Positions 57,439-64,000 of a stretch of 64,000 bases of DNA are shown piece by piece. The DNA comes from CALWOS01 sp963595735 (lineage in GTDB: Bacteria > Bacillota > Clostridia > Oscillospirales > Oscillospiraceae). Made by a program: the position numbers and the translations under genes. The DNA lies in the NCBI GenBank assembly GCA_963595735.1, contig CAVBJJ010000010.1:1-64000 (forward strand), read 5' to 3'. Under the pieces are notes generated by a model. The model was not told where the DNA came from and ran no database searches. It saw only the letters and a list, made by a program, of their open reading frames with translations. The first letter of the stretch is position 1, and every line of letters starts with the position of its first letter.

Positions 57439-57466
57439 AAACGGAGTAAAGTTCGCTTTACTCTGT
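57439..57466 (+). terminator. Terminator of the tRNA cluster
   Basis: AACGGAGTAAAG, TTCG tetraloop, CTTTACTCTGTT, then TTTTT. Confidence 0.9.
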
Positions 57467-57507
57467 TTTTTTATGTTTCCAGCGCATTTTCTCATAAACA
57501 AACACAC

Positions 57508-57548
57508 GCCCCCTCCCAAACGATAGCCTGCATGATTTGGGAGGGGGC
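57508..57548. terminator. Terminator downstream of the DUF1015 gene
   Basis: GCCCCCTCCCAAA pairs perfectly with TTTGGGAGGGGGC over a 15-base loop. T-rich flanks exist on the plus side, and GTGTGTTTG on the minus side. Confidence 0.75.
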
Positions 57549-57573
57549 ATTTTCTTTTTTGTTTTTCGCGGTT

Positions 57574-58836
57574 TTACCGGATTCTGTGGGCTTCCAGATA
57601 AAAGCGCTTATCCTCTCCGTGTCCCACGGAAAAACTCTTTCGGGGGAACACACCGCTGCGATGGATGGAGGAAAACAGCTCTCCCTTCTCCATGACCGGC
57701 AGCAGCAGCCCTGCATTTCCCGGCTGCTGGGCAAGCGCCCGCAGAGTGGCATCCCCGTGGATGAAGTCGATCTCGCCGCCCTGGGCAGCCGTGTACGCCT
57801 GCAGCAACTCCTCCACACCGGCGATTAGCGCGCCGATAGAGGGAGCGGAGACGGTAAGCTGCTTTTTTACCCCTGCTGTGTACAGCCCCACGGGGTACTG
57901 CTTCTCCCCCTGCAAGGCCGTCAGCTCCTGCGCGGCAAAGCGGGCAAAGTCCTCCCCGTCCACCCCACTGAGCAGACGGTGGATCGGCTCAATATCAATG
58001 GCCGCATCGTGGATGTTGACCAGTTCCACCAGACTGTACCGCGCCGGATGCCGCTCCTGCTCCGCCGGAGAGAGCTTCTGCTTGATCTCCTGCCAGCACA
58101 GCTTTGCCGTGGCAAGGCTGTGATTTCCGTCTCCCAGCGCAAAAACGGTGGCGTTCTCTCCCCCGCTTCCATAGCGCTGCCGCAGCTGCTCCGGTTCCAT
58201 CAGCGCCTCCAGCGCCGTGTTCACCGCCGCTGCCGCTTCGCCGGTGACCTGCCAGCCGGTGAGGTGTCCGCTGTCACACATCAGCGAAAAATCATAGATC
58301 TGCTCCAGCCCACCGCGCTGTGCAACTAGTGGCGCAATCACACTGTTGGCCGGGTCATCCAGAAACACCATTACATGGGACAGCTCCAGCGGCGCGCCGC
58401 GACGTACCGCCACCCGGGGCGGCAGACGGCTTTCTACCGTGCCCTCACTGGCGCGGATGGGCGCCTTGCTCCGAGGGGCATATTCATACGCCTCCAGATC
58501 CACCAACCCCAGCAGCCCCCAGCGCACGCGGCCATCCCGCTGCCGCCGGGCCACCAGCACATAGCTGTCTCGCAATTCCCGGAACAGCCCCTGCTGCAGG
58601 TACTGCTCCATGGTGGCATCTACCCGACCGGACAATTCCGCCATATCCGGGCGATTTCTCCAGGCCTCCGGGATCATCAGGTGCAGGCTGGAGGGCGCAT
58701 CCCCCACCAGCCGCGCTACCTCGTCCCAGTACTCCGGCTGGGAGGTATACTGGTCGCAGGCCACCACTGCCCATTTTTCCAGAGAGACTCCCTGGGGCAG
58801 TAAAATATCGCCTGGGAAAAAGATTGGTTTCTGCAT
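57574..58836 (-). CDS. DUF1015 family protein
   Basis: Function not known. It has 420 residues from the ATG at 58836, which follows AGGAGGCGGATATCC. MQKPIFFPGDILLPQG and KWAVVACDQYTSQPEYW open the domain; ALGDGNHSLATAKLCW with the conserved His/Ser and LVNIHDAAIDIEPIHRLL are the best-kept motifs. No signal peptide. Proteins of this family are widespread in anaerobes and often lie near central metabolism genes; here it follows eno. Confidence 0.88.
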   Translation of the reverse strand: MQKPIFFPGDILLPQGVSLEKWAVVACDQYTSQPEYWDEVARLVGDAPSSLHLMIPEAWRNRPDMAELSGRVDATMEQYLQQGLFRELRDSYVLVARRQRDGRVRWGLLGLVDLEAYEYAPRSKAPIRASEGTVESRLPPRVAVRRGAPLELSHVMVFLDDPANSVIAPLVAQRGGLEQIYDFSLMCDSGHLTGWQVTGEAAAAVNTALEALMEPEQLRQRYGSGGENATVFALGDGNHSLATAKLCWQEIKQKLSPAEQERHPARYSLVELVNIHDAAIDIEPIHRLLSGVDGEDFARFAAQELTALQGEKQYPVGLYTAGVKKQLTVSAPSIGALIAGVEELLQAYTAAQGGEIDFIHGDATLRALAQQPGNAGLLLPVMEKGELFSSIHRSGVFPRKSFSVGHGEDKRFYLEAHRIR

Positions 58837-58857
58837 GGATATCCGCCTCCTGAACAA

Positions 58858-58883
58858 ACATCCCCCGGCACACCGGGGGATGT
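58858..58883 (-). terminator. Terminator of the glycolytic run after eno
   Basis: ACATCCCCCGG, 4-base loop, CCGGGGGATGT, followed on the minus strand by TTGTTC. It overlaps the DUF1015 upstream region. Confidence 0.85.
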
Positions 58884-58911
58884 GATGATGCTTTTTTTGA
58901 TTTGAATTGGC

Positions 58912-60195
58912 TTAGTGGATGGAGAAAAACGCATCCTTGCCGGGGTACGCCGCAATGTCGAACAGTTCGTCCTCGATGCGCAGCAGCTGGTTGTACTTGG
59001 CAACGCGATCCGTACGGCTGGGAGCACCGGTCTTGATCTGTCCGGCGTTCACCGCAACGGAGATGTCGGCAATGGTGGTGTCCTCGGTCTCGCCGGAACG
59101 GTGGGACACAACGGCGGTCCAACCGGCGCGGTGCGCCATCTGGATGGCGTCCAGCGTCTCGGTGAGCGTGCCGATCTGGTTGAGCTTGATGAGCACGGCG
59201 TTGGCCGCTTTCAGCTCAATACCCTTTTTGATGCGCTCGGTATTGGTAACGAACAGGTCGTCGCCAACCAACTGCACCTTGTCGCCCAGCGCCTTGGTCA
59301 GCATCTGCCAGCCCTCCCAGTCGTTTTCGCCCATGCCATCCTCAATGGAGATGATGGGATACTTGTTGACAAAGTCCACCCACATATCCACCATCTGCTG
59401 GCTGGTCATCACCGTGCCGCGCTTGGGCAGATGATAGCAGCCGTCCTCCTTGTACCAGTCGGAGACTGCGGGATCCATGGCGATCATGAAGTCCTCGCCG
59501 GGCTTGTAGCCGGCCTTTTCAATGGCCGTGACCAGCGCCTTCAGCGCGTCCTCGTCGCTGTCCAGATCCGGAGCATAGCCGCCCTCATCGCCCACACCGG
59601 CGGAGGGAACGACCTTTTTCAGCGTGTGGAACACCTCCGCGCACATCCGCAGGGCTTCCTTGAAGTTGGGGGCGGAGACGGGCATGATCATGAACTCCTG
59701 AATATCCACACTGTTGCTGGCGTGAGCGCCGCCGTTGAGCACATTCATCATGGGAACGGGCAGCGTTTTGGCGTTGACGCCGCCGATGTAGTTATACAGG
59801 CTGTTGCCGGTGGCCTCCGCAGCGGCTCTTGCCACCGCCAGAGAGACACCCAGAATGGCGTTGGCGCCCAGACGACTCTTGTTGGGCGTACCGTCCAGCT
59901 GGCACAGCAGACGATCCAGGCTGGTCTGATCCAGTGCGTTCAGACCCACGACCGCCTCGGCGATCTCGCCGTTGACATTTTCCACGGCCTTGGTCACGCC
60001 CTTGCCCAGATAACGGCTCTTGTCGCCGTCCCGCAGCTCACAGGCCTCATAGATGCCGGTGGAGGCGCCGGAGGGAACATCCGCGCGGCCGACAGTGCCG
60101 TCATCCAGCGTGACCTCGACCTCCACGGTGGGGTTGCCGCGGCTGTCCAGGATCTCCCGTGCCATAACATCAACGATCTCAAAATACTGTTTCAT
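58912..60195 (-). CDS. eno: Enolase
   Basis: Interconverts 2-phosphoglycerate and phosphoenolpyruvate. It has 427 residues: ILDSRGNPTVEVEV, GASTGIYEACELRDGD, VPSAGVGDEGGYAPDLDSDE, SIEDGMGENDWEG, LVGDDLFVTN and VVSHRSGETEDTTIAD, with the catalytic Lys region VLIKLNQIGT. GGAGAGAGATC precedes the ATG. Confidence 0.98.
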   Translation of the reverse strand: MKQYFEIVDVMAREILDSRGNPTVEVEVTLDDGTVGRADVPSGASTGIYEACELRDGDKSRYLGKGVTKAVENVNGEIAEAVVGLNALDQTSLDRLLCQLDGTPNKSRLGANAILGVSLAVARAAAEATGNSLYNYIGGVNAKTLPVPMMNVLNGGAHASNSVDIQEFMIMPVSAPNFKEALRMCAEVFHTLKKVVPSAGVGDEGGYAPDLDSDEDALKALVTAIEKAGYKPGEDFMIAMDPAVSDWYKEDGCYHLPKRGTVMTSQQMVDMWVDFVNKYPIISIEDGMGENDWEGWQMLTKALGDKVQLVGDDLFVTNTERIKKGIELKAANAVLIKLNQIGTLTETLDAIQMAHRAGWTAVVSHRSGETEDTTIADISVAVNAGQIKTGAPSRTDRVAKYNQLLRIEDELFDIAAYPGKDAFFSIH

Positions 60196-60265
60196 GATCT
60201 CTCTCCTTTAATTTTGTGGATTTCCGTAATATGTAAATACAAGTTGATTGCCAAAAAATCGCGCT

Positions 60266-61789
60266 CTATTTTGCAAGCAGCGAATGTCCCGTCATCTCCG
60301 CAGGCTGTTCCAGACCCATCAGCTCCAGAATCGTGGGCGCCAGGTCGGCCAGGCAGCCGCCGCTTTTCAGCTTGACCGCCGCCCCGGACACGATCAGCGG
60401 CACCGGGTTGGTGGTATGCGCCGTGTTCTTGCTGCCGTCCGGCGCGACAACGCAGTCCGCGTTGCCATGATCGGCGGTAATCAGGATCGTGCCGCTCACC
60501 TGCTCCGTTGCCGCAACAAAGCGTCCCAGGCAGGCGTCCACCGTTTCCACCGCGCGGATGGCGGCTTCCAGTACGCCGGTATGCCCCACCATGTCACAGT
60601 TGGCGAGATTTGCCACGACCAAATCATATGCGCCGGAAGCAATGCGCTCCACAGCAGCATCTGTTACCGCCACAGCGCTCATTTCCGGGATCAGGTCATA
60701 GGTCGGATACTCTTTAGGCGATGGGATCAGCACCCGATCCTCCCCGGCCACCGGCTGCTCCACACCACCGTTGAAGAAAAAGGTAACATGGGCATATTTC
60801 TCCGTTTCCGCGATACGCAGCTGTTTTTTCCCCATTTGGGACAGATATTCGCCCAAAGTATTGGTCAGGTGCGCCGGGGGAAATGCCACCGGAATATCGG
60901 TGAGCGCCTCGTCATACTGCGTGGTGCAGACATAGTGCAGCCGCAGCGGCTCCAGATGCATCTCCGCGCCCTCCGGCAGATGACCGATCAGCGCCCAGGT
61001 GATCTCCCTTGCCCGATCCGGGCGGAAGTTGAAGAAGATCACGCTGTCTCCGTCCTGAATACGGCCGGCGGGGTCGCTGATGACCGGCTCCACGAATTCA
61101 TCCGTCACGCCGTTTTGGTAGCTTGCCTCCACCGCGTGAACCGGGTCGGGATCCTGCACGCCGCTTCCCCGCACCAAGGCGTCATAGGCGCGCTGGAGTC
61201 TGTCCCAACGCTTGTCTCTGTCCATGGCATAAAAGCGGCCGATCACCGTGGCAAGACTGCCCACGCCCAGACGCTCGCACTGGGCAAGGCAGTCCCGGAC
61301 ATAATTCACGCCGGAGGACGGGCTGACATCCCGGCCATCCAGAAAGCCGTGGATATACACTTTTTCCACGCCCTCCCGCTTGGCCATTTCCAGCAGGCCG
61401 AACAGATGCTTGATGTGGCTGTGAACGCCGCCGTCAGACAGCAGTCCCATTAGGTGCAAGGCACCGCCGCTGTTCCGGCAGGCCGCCATGGCATCCCGAT
61501 AGACAGGGTTTTCAAAAAAGCTGCCGTCCTCGATGGCTCTTGTGATCTTAGGAAGATCCTGATATACCACCCGGCCGGCGCCAATATTGGTATGGCCTAC
61601 CTCGCTGTTTCCCATCTGCCCGGCGGGCAGCCCCACATCCTCTCCGGAGGCGGAAAGCTGGGTGTGCGGGCAGCGCTGCAGCAGCGCATCCATGACCGGG
61701 GTCTTTGCCGCCCAGATGGCGTTTCCCGCCTCGGGCTTGCCCAGGCCGTAGCCATCCAGAATCAGTAAAACGCTTGTTTTTTTATCCAT
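60266..61789 (-). CDS. gpmI: 2,3-bisphosphoglycerate-independent phosphoglycerate mutase
   Basis: Interconverts 3- and 2-phosphoglycerate, Mn2+-dependent. It has 507 residues: LLILDGYGLGKP, NSEVGHTNIGAGRVVYQD (the catalytic Ser), FLDGRDVSPSSG, GRFYAMDRDKRWDR, LANCDMVGHTG and ITADHGNADCV. The ATG at 61789 (MDKKTSVLL) gives the expected family length; an upstream in-frame ATG is possible but unsupported. The ribosome site is weak. Confidence 0.95.
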   Translation of the reverse strand: MDKKTSVLLILDGYGLGKPEAGNAIWAAKTPVMDALLQRCPHTQLSASGEDVGLPAGQMGNSEVGHTNIGAGRVVYQDLPKITRAIEDGSFFENPVYRDAMAACRNSGGALHLMGLLSDGGVHSHIKHLFGLLEMAKREGVEKVYIHGFLDGRDVSPSSGVNYVRDCLAQCERLGVGSLATVIGRFYAMDRDKRWDRLQRAYDALVRGSGVQDPDPVHAVEASYQNGVTDEFVEPVISDPAGRIQDGDSVIFFNFRPDRAREITWALIGHLPEGAEMHLEPLRLHYVCTTQYDEALTDIPVAFPPAHLTNTLGEYLSQMGKKQLRIAETEKYAHVTFFFNGGVEQPVAGEDRVLIPSPKEYPTYDLIPEMSAVAVTDAAVERIASGAYDLVVANLANCDMVGHTGVLEAAIRAVETVDACLGRFVAATEQVSGTILITADHGNADCVVAPDGSKNTAHTTNPVPLIVSGAAVKLKSGGCLADLAPTILELMGLEQPAEMTGHSLLAK

Positions 61790-61847
61790 GTTCCCATAAA
61801 GCTCCGGGCGCAGCACCATTGTGCCGCGTCCGGCCTTTTCTCCTTTT

Positions 61848-62621
61848 TTATTCCATTGCGGTGGCCGCGATGATCTGGGCAAAGTCTTCCGGCTTCAAGG
61901 AAGCGCCGCCGATCAGGCCGCCGTCGATGTCCGGCTGTGCCAGCAGCTCCGAGGCGTTCTTGGCGTTCATGCTGCCGCCATAGAGAATGCTCACGCTGCG
62001 TGCCGGACGCGCGCCGTAAATCGAACGCAGATGACCGCGAATGTGCTGACAGACCGCCTGCGCCTGTTCGGCGGTGGCGGTTTTTCCCGTGCCGATCGCC
62101 CAGATCGGCTCATAGGCGATGATGATCTTGCGCAGATCGCTGGCCGGTACGCCCCAAAGCGCCGCCTTGACCTGATAGTTGATGCGCTCCAGCGTCAACT
62201 CCCGCTTGCGCTCCTCCTCCGTTTCACCCACGCAGACAATGGGACGCATTCCCACCGCCAGGGCGTAACGCACCTTGGTGTTGACCAGAAAGTCCGTTTC
62301 GCCGTTTTCTGCGCGGCGCTCGGAGTGCCCCAGGATCACATAGCGCACGCCAAGATCCTCCAGCATGGCCATGCTCACCTCGCCCGTGTGGGCGCCGCTG
62401 ACAAAATGGCTGACATTCTGCGCGCCCACATCGATCCGGCAGTCCTTGGTGGCGCGAACCATATTGGGGATCAGCGGATACGGCGGACAGAGGACAACAT
62501 CGCAGGTCCGCGTTTTTGGCAAATGCATTTTCAAATTATCAATGAATGCCTTGACCTGGGAGGGTGTGGTGTTCATCTTCCAGTTTCCGGCAATCACCGT
62601 TCGGCGATATCTTCTATTCAT
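61848..62621 (-). CDS. tpiA: Triose-phosphate isomerase
   Basis: Interconverts glyceraldehyde-3-phosphate and DHAP. It has 257 residues: AGNWKMN, GAQNVSHFVSGAHTGEVS, ILGHSERR (catalytic His), AYEPIWAIGTGKTAT (catalytic Glu), ILYGGSM and GGASLKPEDF. GGAGGGGCAATCC lies upstream. Thirty bases after pgk. Confidence 0.97.
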   Translation of the reverse strand: MNRRYRRTVIAGNWKMNTTPSQVKAFIDNLKMHLPKTRTCDVVLCPPYPLIPNMVRATKDCRIDVGAQNVSHFVSGAHTGEVSMAMLEDLGVRYVILGHSERRAENGETDFLVNTKVRYALAVGMRPIVCVGETEEERKRELTLERINYQVKAALWGVPASDLRKIIIAYEPIWAIGTGKTATAEQAQAVCQHIRGHLRSIYGARPARSVSILYGGSMNAKNASELLAQPDIDGGLIGGASLKPEDFAQIIAATAME

Positions 62622-62651
62622 GGATTGCCCCTCCTGTCACACAGCGCGCTG

Positions 62652-63845
62652 TCAGCGATCCAGCAGACAGGCGATACCGGGCAGCTCCAGCCCCTCCAGG
62701 AATTCCAGAGAAGCGCCGCCGCCGGTGGAGATATGGGTCATGCGGTCTGCATAGCCCAGCTGCTCCACTGCCGCCGCGCTGTCACCGCCGCCTACGATGG
62801 TCACAGCCCCGGACTCCGCCAGCGCCTTTGCAACAGCCTTGGTTCCGGCGGCAAAGGCGGAGAACTCAAACACGCCCATGGGTCCGTTCCAGACAACGGT
62901 TCCGGCGCCGCGAATGGCCTCCGTGAACAGGGCGATGGTCTGCTGCCCGATGTCCAGCCCCATGTAGCCGTCGGGGATATGGGCGACATCCACTGTCAGG
63001 AACTGGTCCGTGTTTTCAAAGCTGCTGTGGATGGCTGTGTCCACCGGCAGCAGGAGCATTACACCCCGCGCCTGCGCCTGCTGCATCAACTCCTTTGCCA
63101 GATCCAGCTTTTCCTCGTCCAGCAGGGAATTTCCTACATTGCAGCCGTTTGCCTTCAGGAAGGTATAGGCCATGCCGCCGCCGATAATGATGGTGTCCGC
63201 CTTTTCGATCAGGTTGCGGATCACACCGATCTTGTCACTGACCTTTGCGCCGCCCAGAATGGCCACAAACGGCCGCTTCGGCTGTTCCAGCGCGGCTCCC
63301 ATGACCTCCAGCTCCCGCTGCACCAGCAGTCCGGCATAAGCTGGCAGATAGGCCGCCACGCCGGCGGTACTGGCGTGAGCGCGATGTACGGTTCCGAAAG
63401 CATCAGAAACATAGACCTCCGCAAAGCTTGCCAGCTCCTTGGCAAAGGCGGGATCGTTCTTTTCTTCTTCTTTATGGTAACGAAGATTTTCCAGCAGCAG
63501 CACCTGACCGGGACGAAGTGCGACAGCCTTCTCCTTGGCGTCCGGCCCAACGACATCCTTTGCCATGATGACCGGCTGCCCCAGCAGCTGGGACAGGCGC
63601 TCCGCCACGGGAGCCAGACTCAGCTCCGGCTTCCATTCTCCCTTGGGACGCCCTAGATGAGAGCAGGCCACGATCGCCGCGCCCTGTTCCAGCAGGTACT
63701 GGATCGTGGGCAGTGCGGCACGAATGCGCTTGTCATCCGTGATAGCCCCGGTCTGTTTGTCCCGCGGGACATTGAAGTCACAGCGGAGCAGAACCTTTTT
63801 GCCGGAAACCTCTGCTTCTTTGACGGATTTTTTGTTGTAATTCAT
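62652..63845 (-). CDS. pgk: Phosphoglycerate kinase
   Basis: Transfers phosphate from 1,3-bisphosphoglycerate to ADP. It has 397 residues: KKVLLRCDFNVPRD, SHLGRPKGEWKPELS, ENLRYHKEEEKNDP, NGPMGVFEFSAFAAGT and GGGDSAAAVEQLG. The ATG at 63845 has GGGGGG seven bases upstream. First gene of pgk-tpiA-gpmI-eno in the visible part; no gap gene is in the window. Confidence 0.98.
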   Translation of the reverse strand: MNYNKKSVKEAEVSGKKVLLRCDFNVPRDKQTGAITDDKRIRAALPTIQYLLEQGAAIVACSHLGRPKGEWKPELSLAPVAERLSQLLGQPVIMAKDVVGPDAKEKAVALRPGQVLLLENLRYHKEEEKNDPAFAKELASFAEVYVSDAFGTVHRAHASTAGVAAYLPAYAGLLVQRELEVMGAALEQPKRPFVAILGGAKVSDKIGVIRNLIEKADTIIIGGGMAYTFLKANGCNVGNSLLDEEKLDLAKELMQQAQARGVMLLLPVDTAIHSSFENTDQFLTVDVAHIPDGYMGLDIGQQTIALFTEAIRGAGTVVWNGPMGVFEFSAFAAGTKAVAKALAESGAVTIVGGGDSAAAVEQLGYADRMTHISTGGGASLEFLEGLELPGIACLLDR

Positions 63846-63879
63846 TCTGTTACCCCCCACATATTATAAGTGGAATTTT

Positions 63880-64000
63880 TTATTTTGTGCCGGACAGCGA
63901 GCCTGCCATTTCGCCCGCGTCCAGCAATCCGGGAAATCCCTGCTGCCGCAGGGCTTCAAAACACAAAATTGCAACGCTGTTTGCCAGATTAAGACTTCTT
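63880..64000 (-). CDS. trmL: tRNA (cytidine-2'-O)-methyltransferase TrmL, C-terminal 40 codons
   Basis: SPOUT-family methyltransferase acting on wobble position 34 of tRNA-Leu. Only the end is visible: RSLNLANSVAILCFEALRQQ, the SAM-binding trefoil knot signature, then a short tail ending GTK. The N-terminus lies beyond the window edge. It is upstream of pgk on the same strand, 34 bases away. Confidence 0.85.
   Translation of the reverse strand, partial: RSLNLANSVAILCFEALRQQGFPGLLDAGEMAGSLSGTK

Noticed and set aside
1..64000. CRISPR array, insertion sequence, prophage, or rRNA operon
   Set aside because: No repeat-spacer pattern, transposase, integrase, or rRNA sequence was found on reading.

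Overview
The window reads as a chromosomal segment of an anaerobic, spore-lineage member of the Clostridia, most likely Oscillospiraceae. This is inferred from several features: a SpoIIQ-like M23 protein, a two-gene FeoA set with FeoB and a small Cys-rich partner, a NusG_II/Gx-transporter pair, PyrK-dependent PyrD, a clade-II single-chain PurL, GC-rich genes and near-consensus sigma-A promoters. Three runs of exactly ten Ns (37880, 49736, 52501) show that this is a scaffolded draft, probably a metagenome assembly.

Layout. 1-1398 is the 5' part of alaS (-) with a long structured leader. 1691-3764 holds a PAP2 phosphatase and mltG (-). At 3970 a 50-residue Cys/Gly-rich membrane micropeptide lies on +. 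4224-7452 is a tight (-) cluster: 5-FTHF cyclo-ligase, DJ-1/PfpI, tmk, TagA/WecG and a sirtuin. guaB and rpsU follow, each with its own promoter. 9678-20557 is a housekeeping block (-): smc, ftsY, rdgB, yhbY, a nadD-yqeK fusion, an LCP protein, rsfS and leuS. 20787-24194 is a ferrous-iron locus (two feoA, feoB, FeoB-associated Cys-rich peptide) with two copies of a metal-regulator-like operator. Next come a helical-bundle protein, apbE, a P-type ATPase remnant, a macrodomain/SirTM ADP-ribosylation pair, a degenerate MBL-like lipoprotein divergent from an HxlR regulator, and the NusG_II/Gx-transporter pair. 30400-34550 holds an alpha/beta hydrolase, a GNAT, a DUF2156 protein, a family-4 uracil-DNA glycosylase and a Nudix hydrolase.

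34698-36984 is a compact type II restriction-modification island. It has an m5C methyltransferase on +, and a convergent putative endonuclease with a small XRE regulator on -. Downstream are two biosynthetic operons on +: pyrCKDFEBI (UMP synthesis without carAB) and purE-CFMNDL (IMP synthesis without purH, purB or purK here). A structured, promoter-bearing region then precedes a parvulin-type foldase, an OmpR/histidine-kinase pair and the SpoIIQ-like protein. tRNA-Met, tRNA-Glu and tRNA-Val follow. The window closes with a DUF1015 gene and the lower-glycolysis run pgk-tpiA-gpmI-eno (-), preceded by the 3' end of trmL.

The most interesting places are the macrodomain/SirTM pair lacking its usual carrier genes, the duplicated operators around feo with a terminator between feoA and feoB, the acidic insertion in FeoB, the two Cys-rich micropeptides, the R-M island, and the putative structured RNA upstream of the foldase. 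I saw no CRISPR array, insertion sequence, prophage or rRNA operon.
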